Assembly (NCBI RefSeq): GCF_903642205.1
Contig: NZ_CAHJWH010000001.1
Location: forward strand, 1 to 64,000
DNA length: 64,000 nucleotides
Source: Caulobacter sp. S45
Lineage (GTDB): Bacteria; Pseudomonadota; Alphaproteobacteria; Caulobacterales; Caulobacteraceae
Direction of reading: 5' to 3'
Position 1 is the stretch's first letter. Each line of letters begins with the position of its first letter. The notes under the pieces are model-generated. The model saw only the letters and a list, made by a program, of their open reading frames with translations. It was not told the DNA's origin and did not search any database. Both the position numbers and the translations under genes were made by a program. Shown here piece by piece: positions 1 through 8,340 of this stretch.

Positions 1-364
1 GCCGGAGCTCCGCGGCCAGCAGCGGTGCGGCGCCGCCCGTGGCGACCGCGGCGACGATAGCGCCCCGGTCCACGATGGCCGGGGTGTTGAAGTCGCAGAG
101 CTCGGGCCGGTCCACCACGTTGACCAGGGCGCCGGCTGCGCGCGCCGCCGCCGCCGCCTGAACGGCCTCGTTGCCCGGAACGGCGATGAAGGCCAGGCGA
201 GCGTCGGCATAGGCCTGCGGCAGGGCCGCTTCAGACCGGGCGATGCACCGCAGGGTGGCGGGAGAGCCTTCGAACAGGCGCGCCTTGGCGTCCGCGGGCT
301 CACCTTCCCCGGCTACGGCGATGGTCAGGCCGGCCAGCGGAAAGGCGGCGGGGAAGACCTCCAC
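1..364 (-). CDS. cysG: Siroheme synthase N-terminal domain (precorrin-2 dehydrogenase), partial
   Basis: Only the first 121 residues are in the window; the 3' end runs off the left edge. The domain oxidises precorrin-2 to sirohydrochlorin with NAD and can insert iron for siroheme. Visible signatures are a nucleotide-binding strand and loop near residues 13-21 (LTIAVAGEG), the [12 protein letters not shown] stretch at 82-93, the PAIVDRG motif at 96-102 and the ATGGAAP loop at 109-115, all standard for the CysG/Met8 N-terminal family. The GTG start lies one base past the stop of the upstream nucleotidyltransferase gene, so the two are co-transcribed. Whether a C-terminal methyltransferase domain follows cannot be seen. 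The family call is firm; the symbol is by homology only. Confidence 0.8.
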   Translation of the reverse strand, partial: MEVFPAAFPLAGLTIAVAGEGEPADAKARLFEGSPATLRCIARSEAALPQAYADARLAFIAVPGNEAVQAAAAARAAGALVNVVDRPELCDFNTPAIVDRGAIVAAVATGGAAPLLAAELR

Positions 365-365
365 C

Positions 366-1010
366 TCAGCCGGTCCCGATCGCATGCAAGGCTTCACGGG
401 TGTCCACGTCGAACAGCACCCCGCGGTCCTGCACAGCCAGGCGGACGAAGCGTTCTCCCTGCGACTCCATAAGAGCGCGGGCGCCGCGGTCGCCCGTCAG
501 CCGCATGGCCGCCGGGAACAGCTCGACGCCGAGCAGGGCGGGATGACCGGGCTCGTCCTCCAGCACAGGGGCGACAGCGACGACGCCCGGGTCGAGGGCG
601 TGCGCCAGCCGCTGAGCGAGCCCCGAGGGAATGTTTGGCATGTCGCCAAGGAAGATGAACGCGCCCCGGCTGTGGGGCGACACGACGGCCAGGCCTGCCC
701 GCAGCGAAGCCGACAGCCCGTCACTCCAGCCCGGAGCGCGCATCGTCCGGAGGCGCGCTCCCTGGCCGCGAGCTCGCGAAAATGCTTCCGCAGCCGGCGC
801 GACCTTGGGATCGGAACCGGTGACCACGATGATCTCGTCAACGGGAGCGGCGAAGGCCGCGCGCAACGCCCCGTCCAGCAGCACGCCGCCCCGAAAGGGC
901 GTAGTGAGCTTGGCGCCCCCGAACCGCCGTCCGGCGCCGCCGGCGAGGACAAGCGCGCTGAAACCGGTCGGCTCAGGGACGTTAAGGCGATCCACGCGTT
1001 TGACCGGCAT
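366..1010 (-). CDS. MocA/MobA-like molybdenum cofactor nucleotidyltransferase
   Basis: A 214-residue nucleotidyltransferase fold protein. The N-terminal signature [14 protein letters not shown] (residues 22-35) binds the nucleotide, GDMP at 122-125 holds the metal-binding aspartate, and a GHPALLG-type motif follows near residue 155. This resembles CTP:molybdopterin cytidylyltransferase (MocA) more than GTP-using MobA, but the sequence alone does not settle the nucleotide. It sits 39 bases from, and divergent to, the moa operon, which supports a role in the last step of cofactor maturation. The chosen ATG is the last one before the conserved domain; a longer open frame runs upstream antisense to moaA and is a codon-bias shadow. 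Confidence 0.8.
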   Translation of the reverse strand: MPVKRVDRLNVPEPTGFSALVLAGGAGRRFGGAKLTTPFRGGVLLDGALRAAFAAPVDEIIVVTGSDPKVAPAAEAFSRARGQGARLRTMRAPGWSDGLSASLRAGLAVVSPHSRGAFIFLGDMPNIPSGLAQRLAHALDPGVVAVAPVLEDEPGHPALLGVELFPAAMRLTGDRGARALMESQGERFVRLAVQDRGVLFDVDTREALHAIGTG

Positions 1011-1049
1011 ACACGGATGTCCATCTATGGGGTCCGGGCCGGCGGACGC

Positions 1050-2114
1050 ATGACACCTTACGACATCCTCGATCAGCCCATAAGCGGCCTGCGCTTCGGC
1101 GAGGGCCTGCCCGCGCCTGCGCCGCTGCTGGACGGCCACCGCCGCCGCATCGACTATGTGCGCGTCTCGGTGACCGACCGCTGCGACCTGCGCTGCACCT
1201 ACTGCATGCCCGAGCGGATGCAGTTCCTGCCCCGGGCCGAGGTGCTGAGCCTGGAGGAGCTGGACCGGCTCTGCACCCTGCTGGTTGCGATGGGCATGAC
1301 CAAGCTGCGCCTGACCGGGGGCGAGCCGCTGGTGCGCAGGGGGTTCATCAGCCTGGTGGACAGCCTCTCGCGGCACCTTCGCAGCGGCGCCCTGCACGAG
1401 CTGACCCTGACCACGAACGGCACGCGCCTGGCCGAGGTGGCGGACGACCTCGCCCGCTGCGGCGTAGGGCGGGTCAACGTCTCGCTCGACACCCTCGACC
1501 CCGCCACCTACCGCCGCCTGACCCGCGGCGGCGATCTCGCCAGGGTCATGGCCGGTCTGGACGCCGCCCAGGCAGCAGGCCTGAAGGTGAAGATCAACGC
1601 CGTGGCGCTGAAGGCCGACAACCTGGCCGACATCCCCGCCATGGTCGCCTGGGCTCATGGGCGAGGCCTGGAGCTGACCTTGATCGAGACCATGCCGCTC
1701 GGAGCCATGGAAGAAGATCGCACTGACCAGTACGTGCCCCTCGGCCAAGTTCGCGACACCCTCGCCGCCATCTGGACCCTTACCCCCGACGCCCACGTCA
1801 CCGGCGGCCCGGCCCGCTATGTCCGGGTGGCGGAGACGGGCGGCCGGGTGGGCTTCATCACCCCGCTCAGCCACAGCTTCTGTGACACCTGCAACCGGGT
1901 CCGCGTGACCTGCACGGGCACGCTGCACACCTGCCTCGGCCAGGACGACGCCACCGACCTGCGCGGCCTGCTGCGCGCCTATCCGAACGACGACGCCCCA
2001 GCGCGTGAAGCGGTGCTGGGCGCCCTGGCCACCAAGCCCAAGAGCCACGACTTCGTCATCGCCCGGGGCTCGGCGCCGGCGGTGGCGCGGCACATGTCCA
2101 CCACGGGCGGCTGA
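1050..2114 (+). CDS. moaA: GTP 3',8-cyclase MoaA (radical SAM)
   Basis: Catalyses the first step of molybdopterin synthesis, the radical-SAM rearrangement of GTP to 3',8-cyclo-7,8-dihydro-GTP, in the cytosol. The protein has 354 residues. The N-terminal [4Fe-4S] motif CxxxCxxC is at Cys45, Cys49 and Cys52, followed by a GGEPLVR SAM-contact motif. The C-terminal substrate-binding cluster C-x2-C-x13-C is Cys278, Cys281 and Cys295. It ends in the Gly-Gly tail typical of active MoaA. An in-frame ATG lies 30 bases upstream, but MTPYD places the start close to the usual family N-terminus. First gene of a tightly packed operon with moaD, moaE, moaB and moaC. Confidence 0.95.
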   Translation: MTPYDILDQPISGLRFGEGLPAPAPLLDGHRRRIDYVRVSVTDRCDLRCTYCMPERMQFLPRAEVLSLEELDRLCTLLVAMGMTKLRLTGGEPLVRRGFISLVDSLSRHLRSGALHELTLTTNGTRLAEVADDLARCGVGRVNVSLDTLDPATYRRLTRGGDLARVMAGLDAAQAAGLKVKINAVALKADNLADIPAMVAWAHGRGLELTLIETMPLGAMEEDRTDQYVPLGQVRDTLAAIWTLTPDAHVTGGPARYVRVAETGGRVGFITPLSHSFCDTCNRVRVTCTGTLHTCLGQDDATDLRGLLRAYPNDDAPAREAVLGALATKPKSHDFVIARGSAPAVARHMSTTGG

Positions 2115-2116
2115 GC

Positions 2117-2356
2117 ATGGCCCGGGTGCTGCTGTTCGGGGCGCTGGCCGATGTCGCGGGGTGGCGTGAGCGCGAGGTGGAGGCGACAGCGATCTCCAGC
2201 CTTCGCGCCCGCCTGGCCGCCGACGACGCGACTCTAGGCCAGGCGCTGCAGCGCCCCGGCGTGCAGGTGGCGCTCGACAAGGCGCTGACACGCGGCGACG
2301 CCCCGCTCGGCCCCACGACCGAAGTGGCCTTCCTGCCTCCGATGAGCGGCGGCTGA
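2117..2356 (+). CDS. moaD: Molybdopterin synthase sulfur-carrier subunit MoaD
   Basis: A 79-residue ubiquitin-fold protein ending in Gly-Gly, the C-terminus that is adenylated and thiocarboxylated to carry sulfur to precursor Z. It partners MoaE, encoded immediately downstream with overlapping stop and start codons, to form the heterotetrameric synthase. It begins three bases after the moaA stop. Length and the SGG terminus match the family; overall similarity to E. coli MoaD looks modest, as usual for this fast-evolving subunit, so the call also rests on context. Confidence 0.92.
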   Translation: MARVLLFGALADVAGWREREVEATAISSLRARLAADDATLGQALQRPGVQVALDKALTRGDAPLGPTTEVAFLPPMSGG

Positions 2357-2841
2357 TGAGCGTCCATCTTGAGACCGCACCGTTGCGCCCCGGCGAGATG
2401 CTGGACCGGTTCACCGCAGGCCGCAGCGAAACCGGCGCCATCGTCAGCTTCACCGGGCTCATGCGCGCGGAGCACGGCGCAGCCGACACGCTGTACCTGG
2501 ACGCCTATCCCGGCTTTACAGAGGCCGAGATCGCCCGGACCGAAGCCGAGGCCCAGGCCCGCTTCGCCCTGCAGGACAGCCTGATCGTGCATCGCCATGG
2601 GGCCATCGCCCCAGGCGAGCCGATCGTCTTCGTGGCCACGGCCGCCGCCCACCGCCGAGCGGCGTTCGAGGCGGCGGACCACCTGATGGACTACCTGAAA
2701 TCGCGCGCCCCATTCTGGAAGCGGAGTTCGGGACCGGCCGGCGCTTCGTGGATCGAACCCACCGCCCAGGACTTGGACGACGCGGCCCGCTGGGATGTGG
2801 TCCCTTGGGATGTCGCCCCCGCCGCCGAGGACGCTGGATGA
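2356..2841 (+). CDS. moaE: Molybdopterin synthase catalytic subunit MoaE
   Basis: Catalytic subunit of molybdopterin synthase, converting cyclic pyranopterin monophosphate to molybdopterin with sulfur from MoaD. The 161-residue protein carries the conserved HRHG-x-I-x-x-GE segment in its middle and the KSRAPFWKRS motif, whose lysines form the active site with the MoaD tail. Its ATG overlaps the moaD stop and its own stop overlaps the moaB start (ATGA), indicating translational coupling along the operon. Confidence 0.95.
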   Translation: MSVHLETAPLRPGEMLDRFTAGRSETGAIVSFTGLMRAEHGAADTLYLDAYPGFTEAEIARTEAEAQARFALQDSLIVHRHGAIAPGEPIVFVATAAAHRRAAFEAADHLMDYLKSRAPFWKRSSGPAGASWIEPTAQDLDDAARWDVVPWDVAPAAEDAG

Positions 2842-3416
2842 ACGCTCACCTCCCGCCCCCGCCCGAGCCCTCCGCCCTGCCCAAGGACGCCGGCGGCCGC
2901 TACGACCAGACCAAGCCTTTCAAGCCGGTGCGGATCGCGGTGCTCACCGTCTCCGACACCCGCGACGAGGAGAGCGACACCTCCGGCGACCTCCTGGCCG
3001 GCCGCATCGCAGGCGGGGGCCACGAGGTCGCCGGACGCGCCATCGTGCGCGACAACGTGGACGCCATCCGCGCCCAGGTGAACGCCTGGATCAACGCCGG
3101 CGTGGAGGTGGTGATCACCACCGGGGGCACCGGCATCACCGGGCGGGACGTGACGCCCGAGGCGCTTGAACCCCTCTTCGATAAGCGGCTGGATGGGTTC
3201 TCGGTGGTGTTCCATATGGTCAGCTATGCGGCCATAGGGCTATCTACGCTGCAGTCCAGGGCCACCGCAGGCCTAGTTCGCGGCGCCTTCGTCTTCTGCC
3301 TGCCGGGGTCGAACGGGGCGGTGAAGGACGGCTGGTCGGTGATCGCGCCCCAGCTCGACAGCCGTCATGGCCCCTGCAACATGGTGGAGCTGATGTCGCG
3401 GCTACTGGAGCGGTGA
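2838..3416 (+). CDS. moaB: Molybdenum cofactor biosynthesis protein MoaB
   Basis: A 192-residue MoaB/MogA-fold protein that in this family adenylates molybdopterin before molybdate insertion. The core reads [16 protein letters not shown] near residue 37, then [19 protein letters not shown], the classic MoCF/MPT-binding loop, and later [14 protein letters not shown]. The ATG overlaps the moaE stop; the last bases overlap the GTG start of moaC. Because no separate mogA is visible here, MoaB probably supplies the adenylyltransferase step, as in many bacteria that lack mogA. Confidence 0.93.
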   Translation: MNAHLPPPPEPSALPKDAGGRYDQTKPFKPVRIAVLTVSDTRDEESDTSGDLLAGRIAGGGHEVAGRAIVRDNVDAIRAQVNAWINAGVEVVITTGGTGITGRDVTPEALEPLFDKRLDGFSVVFHMVSYAAIGLSTLQSRATAGLVRGAFVFCLPGSNGAVKDGWSVIAPQLDSRHGPCNMVELMSRLLER

Positions 3417-3898
3417 GCCCCCTCACGCCGCACCTCACCCACCTCGACGCCGAGGGCCGCGCACGAATGGTGGACGTGTCGGACAAGGCGGCCACAGCCC
3501 GCGAGGCGGTGGCCGAAGGCTTTGTCCGCATGGCGCCGGCGACCCTGGCGCTCGCTCGCACCGGATCTGGTCGGAAAGGCGACGTGCGCGCCGTGGCCGA
3601 GATCGCCGGTGTCATGGCTGCCAAGAGAACTTCGGACCTGATCCCGCTCTGCCACCCGCTCGCCCTGTCCAAAGTGGAGGTGGCGGTCGGCGAGGCGACG
3701 GACGGTTCGGGCCTGCGGGTGACCGCAAACGTGCGCACGACCGGTCCGACCGGCGTCGAAATGGAGGCGCTGACCGCCTGCTCTGTGGCCTGCCTGACGC
3801 TCTACGACATGCTCAAGGCCGCCGACAGGGCCATGGTGATCGAGGGCGTGCGCCTGCTTGAGAAGACCGGCGGCAAGTCTGGGGACTATCGAGGGTGA
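3413..3898 (+). CDS. moaC: Cyclic pyranopterin monophosphate synthase MoaC
   Basis: Converts 3',8-cyclo-7,8-dihydro-GTP, the MoaA product, to cyclic pyranopterin monophosphate. The 161-residue protein contains the expected [13 protein letters not shown] substrate motif, the [21 protein letters not shown] helix region and the terminal segment ending in [11 protein letters not shown]. It starts at a GTG that overlaps the moaB stop (GTGA). Although encoded last in the moa run, it acts second in the pathway. Nothing unusual in length or motifs. Confidence 0.95.
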   Translation: MSPLTPHLTHLDAEGRARMVDVSDKAATAREAVAEGFVRMAPATLALARTGSGRKGDVRAVAEIAGVMAAKRTSDLIPLCHPLALSKVEVAVGEATDGSGLRVTANVRTTGPTGVEMEALTACSVACLTLYDMLKAADRAMVIEGVRLLEKTGGKSGDYRG

Positions 3899-4062
3899 GG
3901 CGAGGGCCTGCTGTCCTCCGCTGCACAGGTATGCAGGGAGACCGCACGAAGCGGGTCGGAGGGAGCGTCAGGGCCGGAACACGCGCCGTTGGCGGCCGCT
4001 GCGTCACGCAGTTGGCGCCCCGCGCCACGTTCCGCGTTTCAAAGGCTAGGGAGATCAGCGGC
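3899..4062 (+). other. 164-base spacer before moeA, possible leader RNA
   Basis: This is the only real gap in an otherwise overlapping operon. The moeA frame stays open through it, but the translated sequence lacks any family similarity and moeA homologues begin at the ATG at 4063. It contains a small perfect hairpin (CTGCG-TCA-CGCAG near 4010-4022). A molybdenum-cofactor riboswitch or an internal promoter are possibilities, but I cannot match a consensus by eye. Confidence 0.25.
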
Positions 4063-5280
4063 ATGACGCAACTTAGGGACTTGCCCGTGGAGGAGGCCCG
4101 GGCGCGCATGCTGGGCGCCGTGTCACCCGGCGTACCGGAGCTGATCCTGCTGGATCGGCACGCGCTCGGCCGCGTGCTCGCCGAGCCCATAGCGGCGGTG
4201 CGCGACCAGCCGCCCTTCGATGCTTCCGCCATGGACGGCTACGCTGTGCCGCTTGAGGGCGTGTGGACCGCCGGGTTCCAGCTGATCGGTGAGAGCGCCG
4301 CTGGCCGACCCTATGCCGGCGCCGCGCCGCGGGCGGGCGAGACGGTGCGGGTGTTCACAGGCGCGAGCGTGCCCGAAGGCTGCGCCGTGGTGGTGCAGGA
4401 GCGCGCGAGCCGCGAGAGCGACCACGTCCGGTTCGAAGGCGCCCCACCCTCGATCGGCGCCCACGTGCGGGCGAGAGGCGGCGACTTCCGGCGGGGCGAG
4501 ATCCTGCTCCCTGCGGGCGTTCGGCTGGACGCCTGGCGGCTGGCCCTGGCCGCGTCGGCCGGACGCGGCGAGGCGCTGGTCTTCCCCCAGCCTCGGGTCG
4601 CCATCCTGTCCACGGGTGAGGAGATCGTGCGAGCCGGCGCCGCGGATCCCTCGGATGCGCAGATCTTCGACTCCAACGGTCCCGCCCTGTCCACTCTGAT
4701 CGCCCAGTGGGGTGGCCGGCCTGTGCCGCTTGATGCCGTGCGCGACAGCCAGGCGGCCATCCTGGCAGCCTTGGACGGCGTAGCGGCGGAGCTGATCGTC
4801 ACCGTCGGCGGCGCGTCGGTAGGCGACTATGACCTGGTCAAGCCGGCGCTGGCGAAGCTCGGCCTGGAACTGCTGGTGGAGACAATTAGACTGCGTCCAG
4901 GCAAACCCACATGGTTCGGGACCCTGCCCAACGGCCAGCGGGTGCTCGGCCTCCCAGGCAACCCGGCCTCCGGCCTGGTGGCGGCGGAGCTGTTTCTACG
5001 GCCCTTGCTGGCCGCCTGGCAGGGCGTCGATCCCGCCTTCCCGCTGGAGCATGCCCGGTTGGCCGAACCGCTGGAAGCCACGGGGCCACGGGAGCACTGG
5101 ATGCGGGCTCGGCTCGTTTCGCAGGCTGATGGATCGGTCAGCGCCCACACCTTCCCGGACCAGGACAGCTCCCTGGTCAGCGTCTTCGCCGCCGCGGACG
5201 CCCTGGTGCGCCGCCCCGCCGGTGCGCCGGCGCTCGCCTCAGGCGAGGTGGTGGAGATGCTGAGGCTGAAGCGATTGTAG
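4063..5280 (+). CDS. moeA: Molybdopterin molybdotransferase MoeA
   Basis: Inserts molybdate into adenylated molybdopterin to give active Mo-cofactor. The 405-residue length is normal. Motifs in order are PFDASAMDGYA, the TGASVPEG loop followed by a VVVQE strand, ILSTGEEIV, DSNGPAL, TVGGASVGDYDLVK in the MoCF-binding domain, RPGKPTWFG and LGLPGNPASGLV, then a small C-terminal beta domain. The ATG at 4063 is chosen because homologues start just before the RDLPVEEA segment; the frame is open further upstream without conserved content. Completes the moa-moe cluster. Confidence 0.95.
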   Translation: MTQLRDLPVEEARARMLGAVSPGVPELILLDRHALGRVLAEPIAAVRDQPPFDASAMDGYAVPLEGVWTAGFQLIGESAAGRPYAGAAPRAGETVRVFTGASVPEGCAVVVQERASRESDHVRFEGAPPSIGAHVRARGGDFRRGEILLPAGVRLDAWRLALAASAGRGEALVFPQPRVAILSTGEEIVRAGAADPSDAQIFDSNGPALSTLIAQWGGRPVPLDAVRDSQAAILAALDGVAAELIVTVGGASVGDYDLVKPALAKLGLELLVETIRLRPGKPTWFGTLPNGQRVLGLPGNPASGLVAAELFLRPLLAAWQGVDPAFPLEHARLAEPLEATGPREHWMRARLVSQADGSVSAHTFPDQDSSLVSVFAAADALVRRPAGAPALASGEVVEMLRLKRL

Positions 5281-5328
5281 CGTCAGGTCAGCCTTGCCCC
5301 GCCAAGCGCGACAGGCCACCTGCAAACC

Positions 5329-6765
5329 ATGCCCGTCTCGCCCGCCTACCTTCCCGACCCTCAGTTTCCTACGCTGGGGCCGGAGTTCGCCGAGGTCGTG
5401 GCGCCGGCCGCCTTCCCGCAGACGATCTCACGCTTCCGCAACGACCGTGCGGCCGCGCGCGTCGGCCTGAACACCCTGACCGACGCGGAGTGGCGCGACG
5501 CCTTCGCCCTCTTCAAGCCGCTGCCCGGCAACCTCCCTGCACCGCTGGCCACCCGCTATCACGGCCACCAGTTCCAGGTTTACAACGCCGAGATCGGCGA
5601 CGGCCGCGGCTTCCTCTACGCCCAGATGCGAGAGGACGGCGAGCCCGGCGGCCGGCTGCTGGACCTCGGCGCCAAGGGCTCGGGCCAGACACCCTTCTCC
5701 CGCTTCGGAGACGGGCGGCTGACCCTGAAGGGCGGTGTGCGTGAACTGCTCGCCACAGAGATGCTGGAGGCGCTGGGCGTGCCGACCTCCAAGAGCTTCG
5801 CCTTGTTCGAGACGGGTGAAGACCTGGAGCGCGGCGACGAGCCGTCGCCCACCCGGTCCTCGGTGCTGACGCGGCTGTCCTGGAGCAACATCCGCTTCGG
5901 CACTTTCCAGCGCCACGCCTTCTTCAACAAGCCGGCGCTGGTCGGCCAGCTCGTGGAGCACGTTGTCAGCCTCTACTATCCCGAAGTCGGCGGGGCGGAG
6001 ATGGCGGAGAAGGCGCCTGCGCTGCTTCGGGCGGTGACCGCACGCATGGCGCACCTGTGCGCCCGCTGGATGGCGGCGGGGTTTGTGCATGGAGTGCTGA
6101 ACACCGATAACATGAACATCAATGGCGAGAGCTTCGACTACGGCCCCTATCGCTTCCTGCCGAAGAACGACCCAAACTTCACGGCCGCCTATTTCGACCA
6201 CCAGGGCCTCTACGCCTTCGGTCGCCAGCCGAGCGCTGTGTTCTGGAACCTGCAGCAGCTGGCCGGCTGCTTGGCGCTCGTCTGCGAGCAGGAGCCGCTG
6301 GTGGACGCCTTGAACACCTATGGAACGCAGTACCGGGACAACCTGGCCGAAGCCATCGTGCGCCGCCTGGGGCTGAAGCCGCTGACGCCACCCGACAACG
6401 GCGTGCTGGCCGCGATCGCCTTCAAGGCCTTGGCCGAGGGCGGGGACGCCCTGCGCTGGGAGCCCTTCTTCTTCGACTGGTTCGGCGGCCTGGCGTCAGC
6501 GCCACGGGCGCTACGGGGGCCTCGCGCCCACCTCTACGACACCGAAGCGTTCCGAGCGCTGCGCACCGGGCTGGAAGCCTTCGAGGCCCATCAGGAGGAG
6601 CGGCTGCAGCACCGCTACTTCCAGCGTTCAGACCCTCAAGAGCTGCTGATCGGGCAGATCGAGGCGCTCTGGGCGGCCATTGCGGAGCACGACGACTGGG
6701 CTCCGCTGCAGGCCAAGCTTCAAGGGATCGGCGAGGCTCGAGAGGCGATGGCGCTTGCGTCCTGA
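5329..6765 (+). CDS. selO: Protein adenylyltransferase SelO (YdiU family pseudokinase)
   Basis: SelO proteins have an inverted pseudokinase fold and AMPylate Ser/Thr/Tyr on other proteins, in bacteria linked to redox homeostasis. This 478-residue member shows the RYHGHQF and IGDGR motifs near residues 78-95, KGSGQTPFSR, the HGVLNTDNM loop with Asp260 as catalytic-type residue, and DYGP with metal-binding Asp270. The C-terminal cysteine or selenocysteine motif of many SelO proteins is absent; the chain ends in a plain MALAS tail. It stands alone between moeA and dps, with 96 bases to dps that contain an EcfG-type promoter. Confidence 0.9.
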   Translation: MPVSPAYLPDPQFPTLGPEFAEVVAPAAFPQTISRFRNDRAAARVGLNTLTDAEWRDAFALFKPLPGNLPAPLATRYHGHQFQVYNAEIGDGRGFLYAQMREDGEPGGRLLDLGAKGSGQTPFSRFGDGRLTLKGGVRELLATEMLEALGVPTSKSFALFETGEDLERGDEPSPTRSSVLTRLSWSNIRFGTFQRHAFFNKPALVGQLVEHVVSLYYPEVGGAEMAEKAPALLRAVTARMAHLCARWMAAGFVHGVLNTDNMNINGESFDYGPYRFLPKNDPNFTAAYFDHQGLYAFGRQPSAVFWNLQQLAGCLALVCEQEPLVDALNTYGTQYRDNLAEAIVRRLGLKPLTPPDNGVLAAIAFKALAEGGDALRWEPFFFDWFGGLASAPRALRGPRAHLYDTEAFRALRTGLEAFEAHQEERLQHRYFQRSDPQELLIGQIEALWAAIAEHDDWAPLQAKLQGIGEAREAMALAS

Positions 6766-6767
6766 CC

Positions 6768-6793
6768 GGAACCGGCCGGGTCGGCGTCGCGTT
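6768..6793 (+). promoter_or_regulatory. EcfG (general stress sigma) promoter upstream of dps
   Basis: GGAAC at 6768-6772, a 17-base spacer and CGTT at 6790-6793 match the alphaproteobacterial EcfG consensus. The dps ATG lies 69 bases downstream with an AGGAG ribosome site. Dps is a classical general-stress target, so function and motif agree. The spacer is one base longer than the N16 seen at most other copies in this window. Confidence 0.7.
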
Positions 6794-6861
6794 GTCGGCG
6801 CAATATCTCCCAGTGGCTTGCGGCTCGTCCGTACGCCTGCTCAACACCTTAGGAGCTTCCC

Positions 6862-7440
6862 ATGGCCGATGGCGCCGTCGATGTCGCGCAGCCCGACTAC
6901 AAGATCCAGCCCAACGAGATACAGGCCTTCGGCACCCTCAAGGAGCTGCCGATCGCCCTGGCTGAGAACGCCCGCGCCAAGAGCGTCGGCGCCCTGAACC
7001 AGATCCTGGTCGACACCATGACCATCCGGGACCTCTATAAGAAGCACCACTGGCAGGTGTCGGGCGTCACCTTCTACCAGCTGCATCTGCTGCTCGATAA
7101 GCACTATGAGGAGCAGGCTGGTTTCGTCGACGACATTGCCGAGCGGATCCAGTCCCTCGGCGGGCTGGCCTACGCCATGGCGCACGATGTGGCGGCGAAC
7201 ACCAAGATCCCCCGCCCGCCCTCCGGCCGGGAAGATGTGGCGACGCAGATTTCCAGGCTTCTCGAAGCTCACGAGATCATGCTGCGGGAAATCCGCGAAG
7301 CCGCGCACGAGGCCGCCGAGTACGGCGACGACGGCACCAACGACCTTCTGGTGTCGAGCCTGATCCGCACCCACGAGATGCAGGTGTGGTTCATCGGCGA
7401 GCATCTGGCCGCCACCCCGCTGCTGGCCAAGGACCGTTAA
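6862..7440 (+). CDS. dps: DNA starvation/stationary phase protection protein Dps
   Basis: Dodecameric mini-ferritin that oxidises and stores iron with hydrogen peroxide and shields DNA. The 192-residue protein contains the inter-subunit ferroxidase residues in the segments KKHHWQVSG and LDKHYEEQAGFVDDIAERI, with the expected His, Asp and Glu spacing. An N-terminal extension of about 40 residues (rich in polar residues and prolines) precedes the four-helix core and is longer than in E. coli. AGGAG precedes the ATG. A strong hairpin terminator follows directly, so it is monocistronic, and an EcfG promoter suggests general-stress control. Confidence 0.93.
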   Translation: MADGAVDVAQPDYKIQPNEIQAFGTLKELPIALAENARAKSVGALNQILVDTMTIRDLYKKHHWQVSGVTFYQLHLLLDKHYEEQAGFVDDIAERIQSLGGLAYAMAHDVAANTKIPRPPSGREDVATQISRLLEAHEIMLREIREAAHEAAEYGDDGTNDLLVSSLIRTHEMQVWFIGEHLAATPLLAKDR

Positions 7441-7467
7441 ACGTCAGATTTTGGCCGGAGTTCGGGA

Positions 7468-7497
7468 GGGGCTCGACGCGTGCGTCGAGCCCCTTCT
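7468..7497 (+). terminator. Intrinsic terminator after dps
   Basis: A perfect 12-base-pair stem, GGGGCTCGACGC pairing with GCGTCGAGCCCC across a two-base gap, is followed by TTCTTC. It lies 28 bases after the dps stop and before yaaA. Confidence 0.85.
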
Positions 7498-7540
7498 TCA
7501 TGGGTATGGGCGGCTCCGGTAGTGGGAAAGCCATGGACTT

Positions 7541-8314
7541 ATGCTGATCGCGCTTTCTCCCGCCAAGACCCTGGACTTGAGCCCGGTCCCGCCGGACCTG
7601 CCCGCCACCCGTCCGCTGTTCGCCAAGGACACTGCCGAGCTCGCCAGGATCGCTCGTACGCTCAGGCGCGCTGACCTGAAGCGACTGATGGGCATCTCCG
7701 ACAAGCTGGCCGACCTGAACGTCGAGCGTTTTCACGCCTTCAAGGCCGGCGCCAGGGCTGTGGGCGTTCCGGCCGCCCTCGCCTTCGCCGGCGACGTTTA
7801 TACCGGGCTGAAGGCCCGCGAGCTGGATGGCCCCGCACTGGACTGGGCGCAGGAGCGGCTGCGCATCCTCTCGGGCCTTTATGGTCTGTTGCGGCCGCTG
7901 GACATGATCCAGCCCTACAGACTGGAGATGGGGATCAAGCTGGCCAACCCGAAGGGTCCTGACCTCTACGCCTTCTGGCGTGAGAAGGTGACAAAGACGC
8001 TGCGCAAAGAACTGAAGGTTCACGCCGATCCCACCCTGGTGAACCTGGCGAGCCAGGAATATTTCGGCGCCGTGGACGCCAAGGTGCTGGGACGGCCTCT
8101 TGTCAGCTGCGCCTTCAAGGAACGGGCGGCGGACGGCGGGGTGCGCATGATCGCCCTGTTCGCCAAGCGTGCTCGCGGCGCCATGGCCCGCTACGCCATC
8201 GACCACCGCGTCGACCGCGCCGAAGGCCTGAAGGACTTCGACCGCGACGGCTACCGCTTCGCCCCCGAGCTGTCCAACGCGTCGGCATGGACCTTCACCC
8301 GCCCTGCGCGTTGA
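7541..8314 (+). CDS. yaaA: Peroxide stress protein YaaA
   Basis: A UPF0246/YaaA family protein of 257 residues. E. coli YaaA is induced by OxyR and lowers intracellular unincorporated iron during peroxide stress; the fold binds DNA-like ligands. The family opening MLIALSPAKTLD is intact, and the central GLYGLLRPLDMIQPYRLEMG and later NLASQEYF motifs are present. Its position next to dps makes a small oxidative-stress pair, although a terminator separates the two transcripts. I see no clear OxyR or EcfG site in the 40 bases before it. Confidence 0.9.
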   Translation: MLIALSPAKTLDLSPVPPDLPATRPLFAKDTAELARIARTLRRADLKRLMGISDKLADLNVERFHAFKAGARAVGVPAALAFAGDVYTGLKARELDGPALDWAQERLRILSGLYGLLRPLDMIQPYRLEMGIKLANPKGPDLYAFWREKVTKTLRKELKVHADPTLVNLASQEYFGAVDAKVLGRPLVSCAFKERAADGGVRMIALFAKRARGAMARYAIDHRVDRAEGLKDFDRDGYRFAPELSNASAWTFTRPAR

Positions 8315-8340
8315 GCCGCCACATCCCTGAGGGTTCTCCC

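Noticed and set aside
366-2489. Very long minus-strand open frame over mocA-like and moaA-D-E
   Set aside because: Its real part is the MocA-like gene ending at 1010; the rest is antisense to moaA and moaD/E with no family-like sequence, a GC-rich codon-bias shadow.
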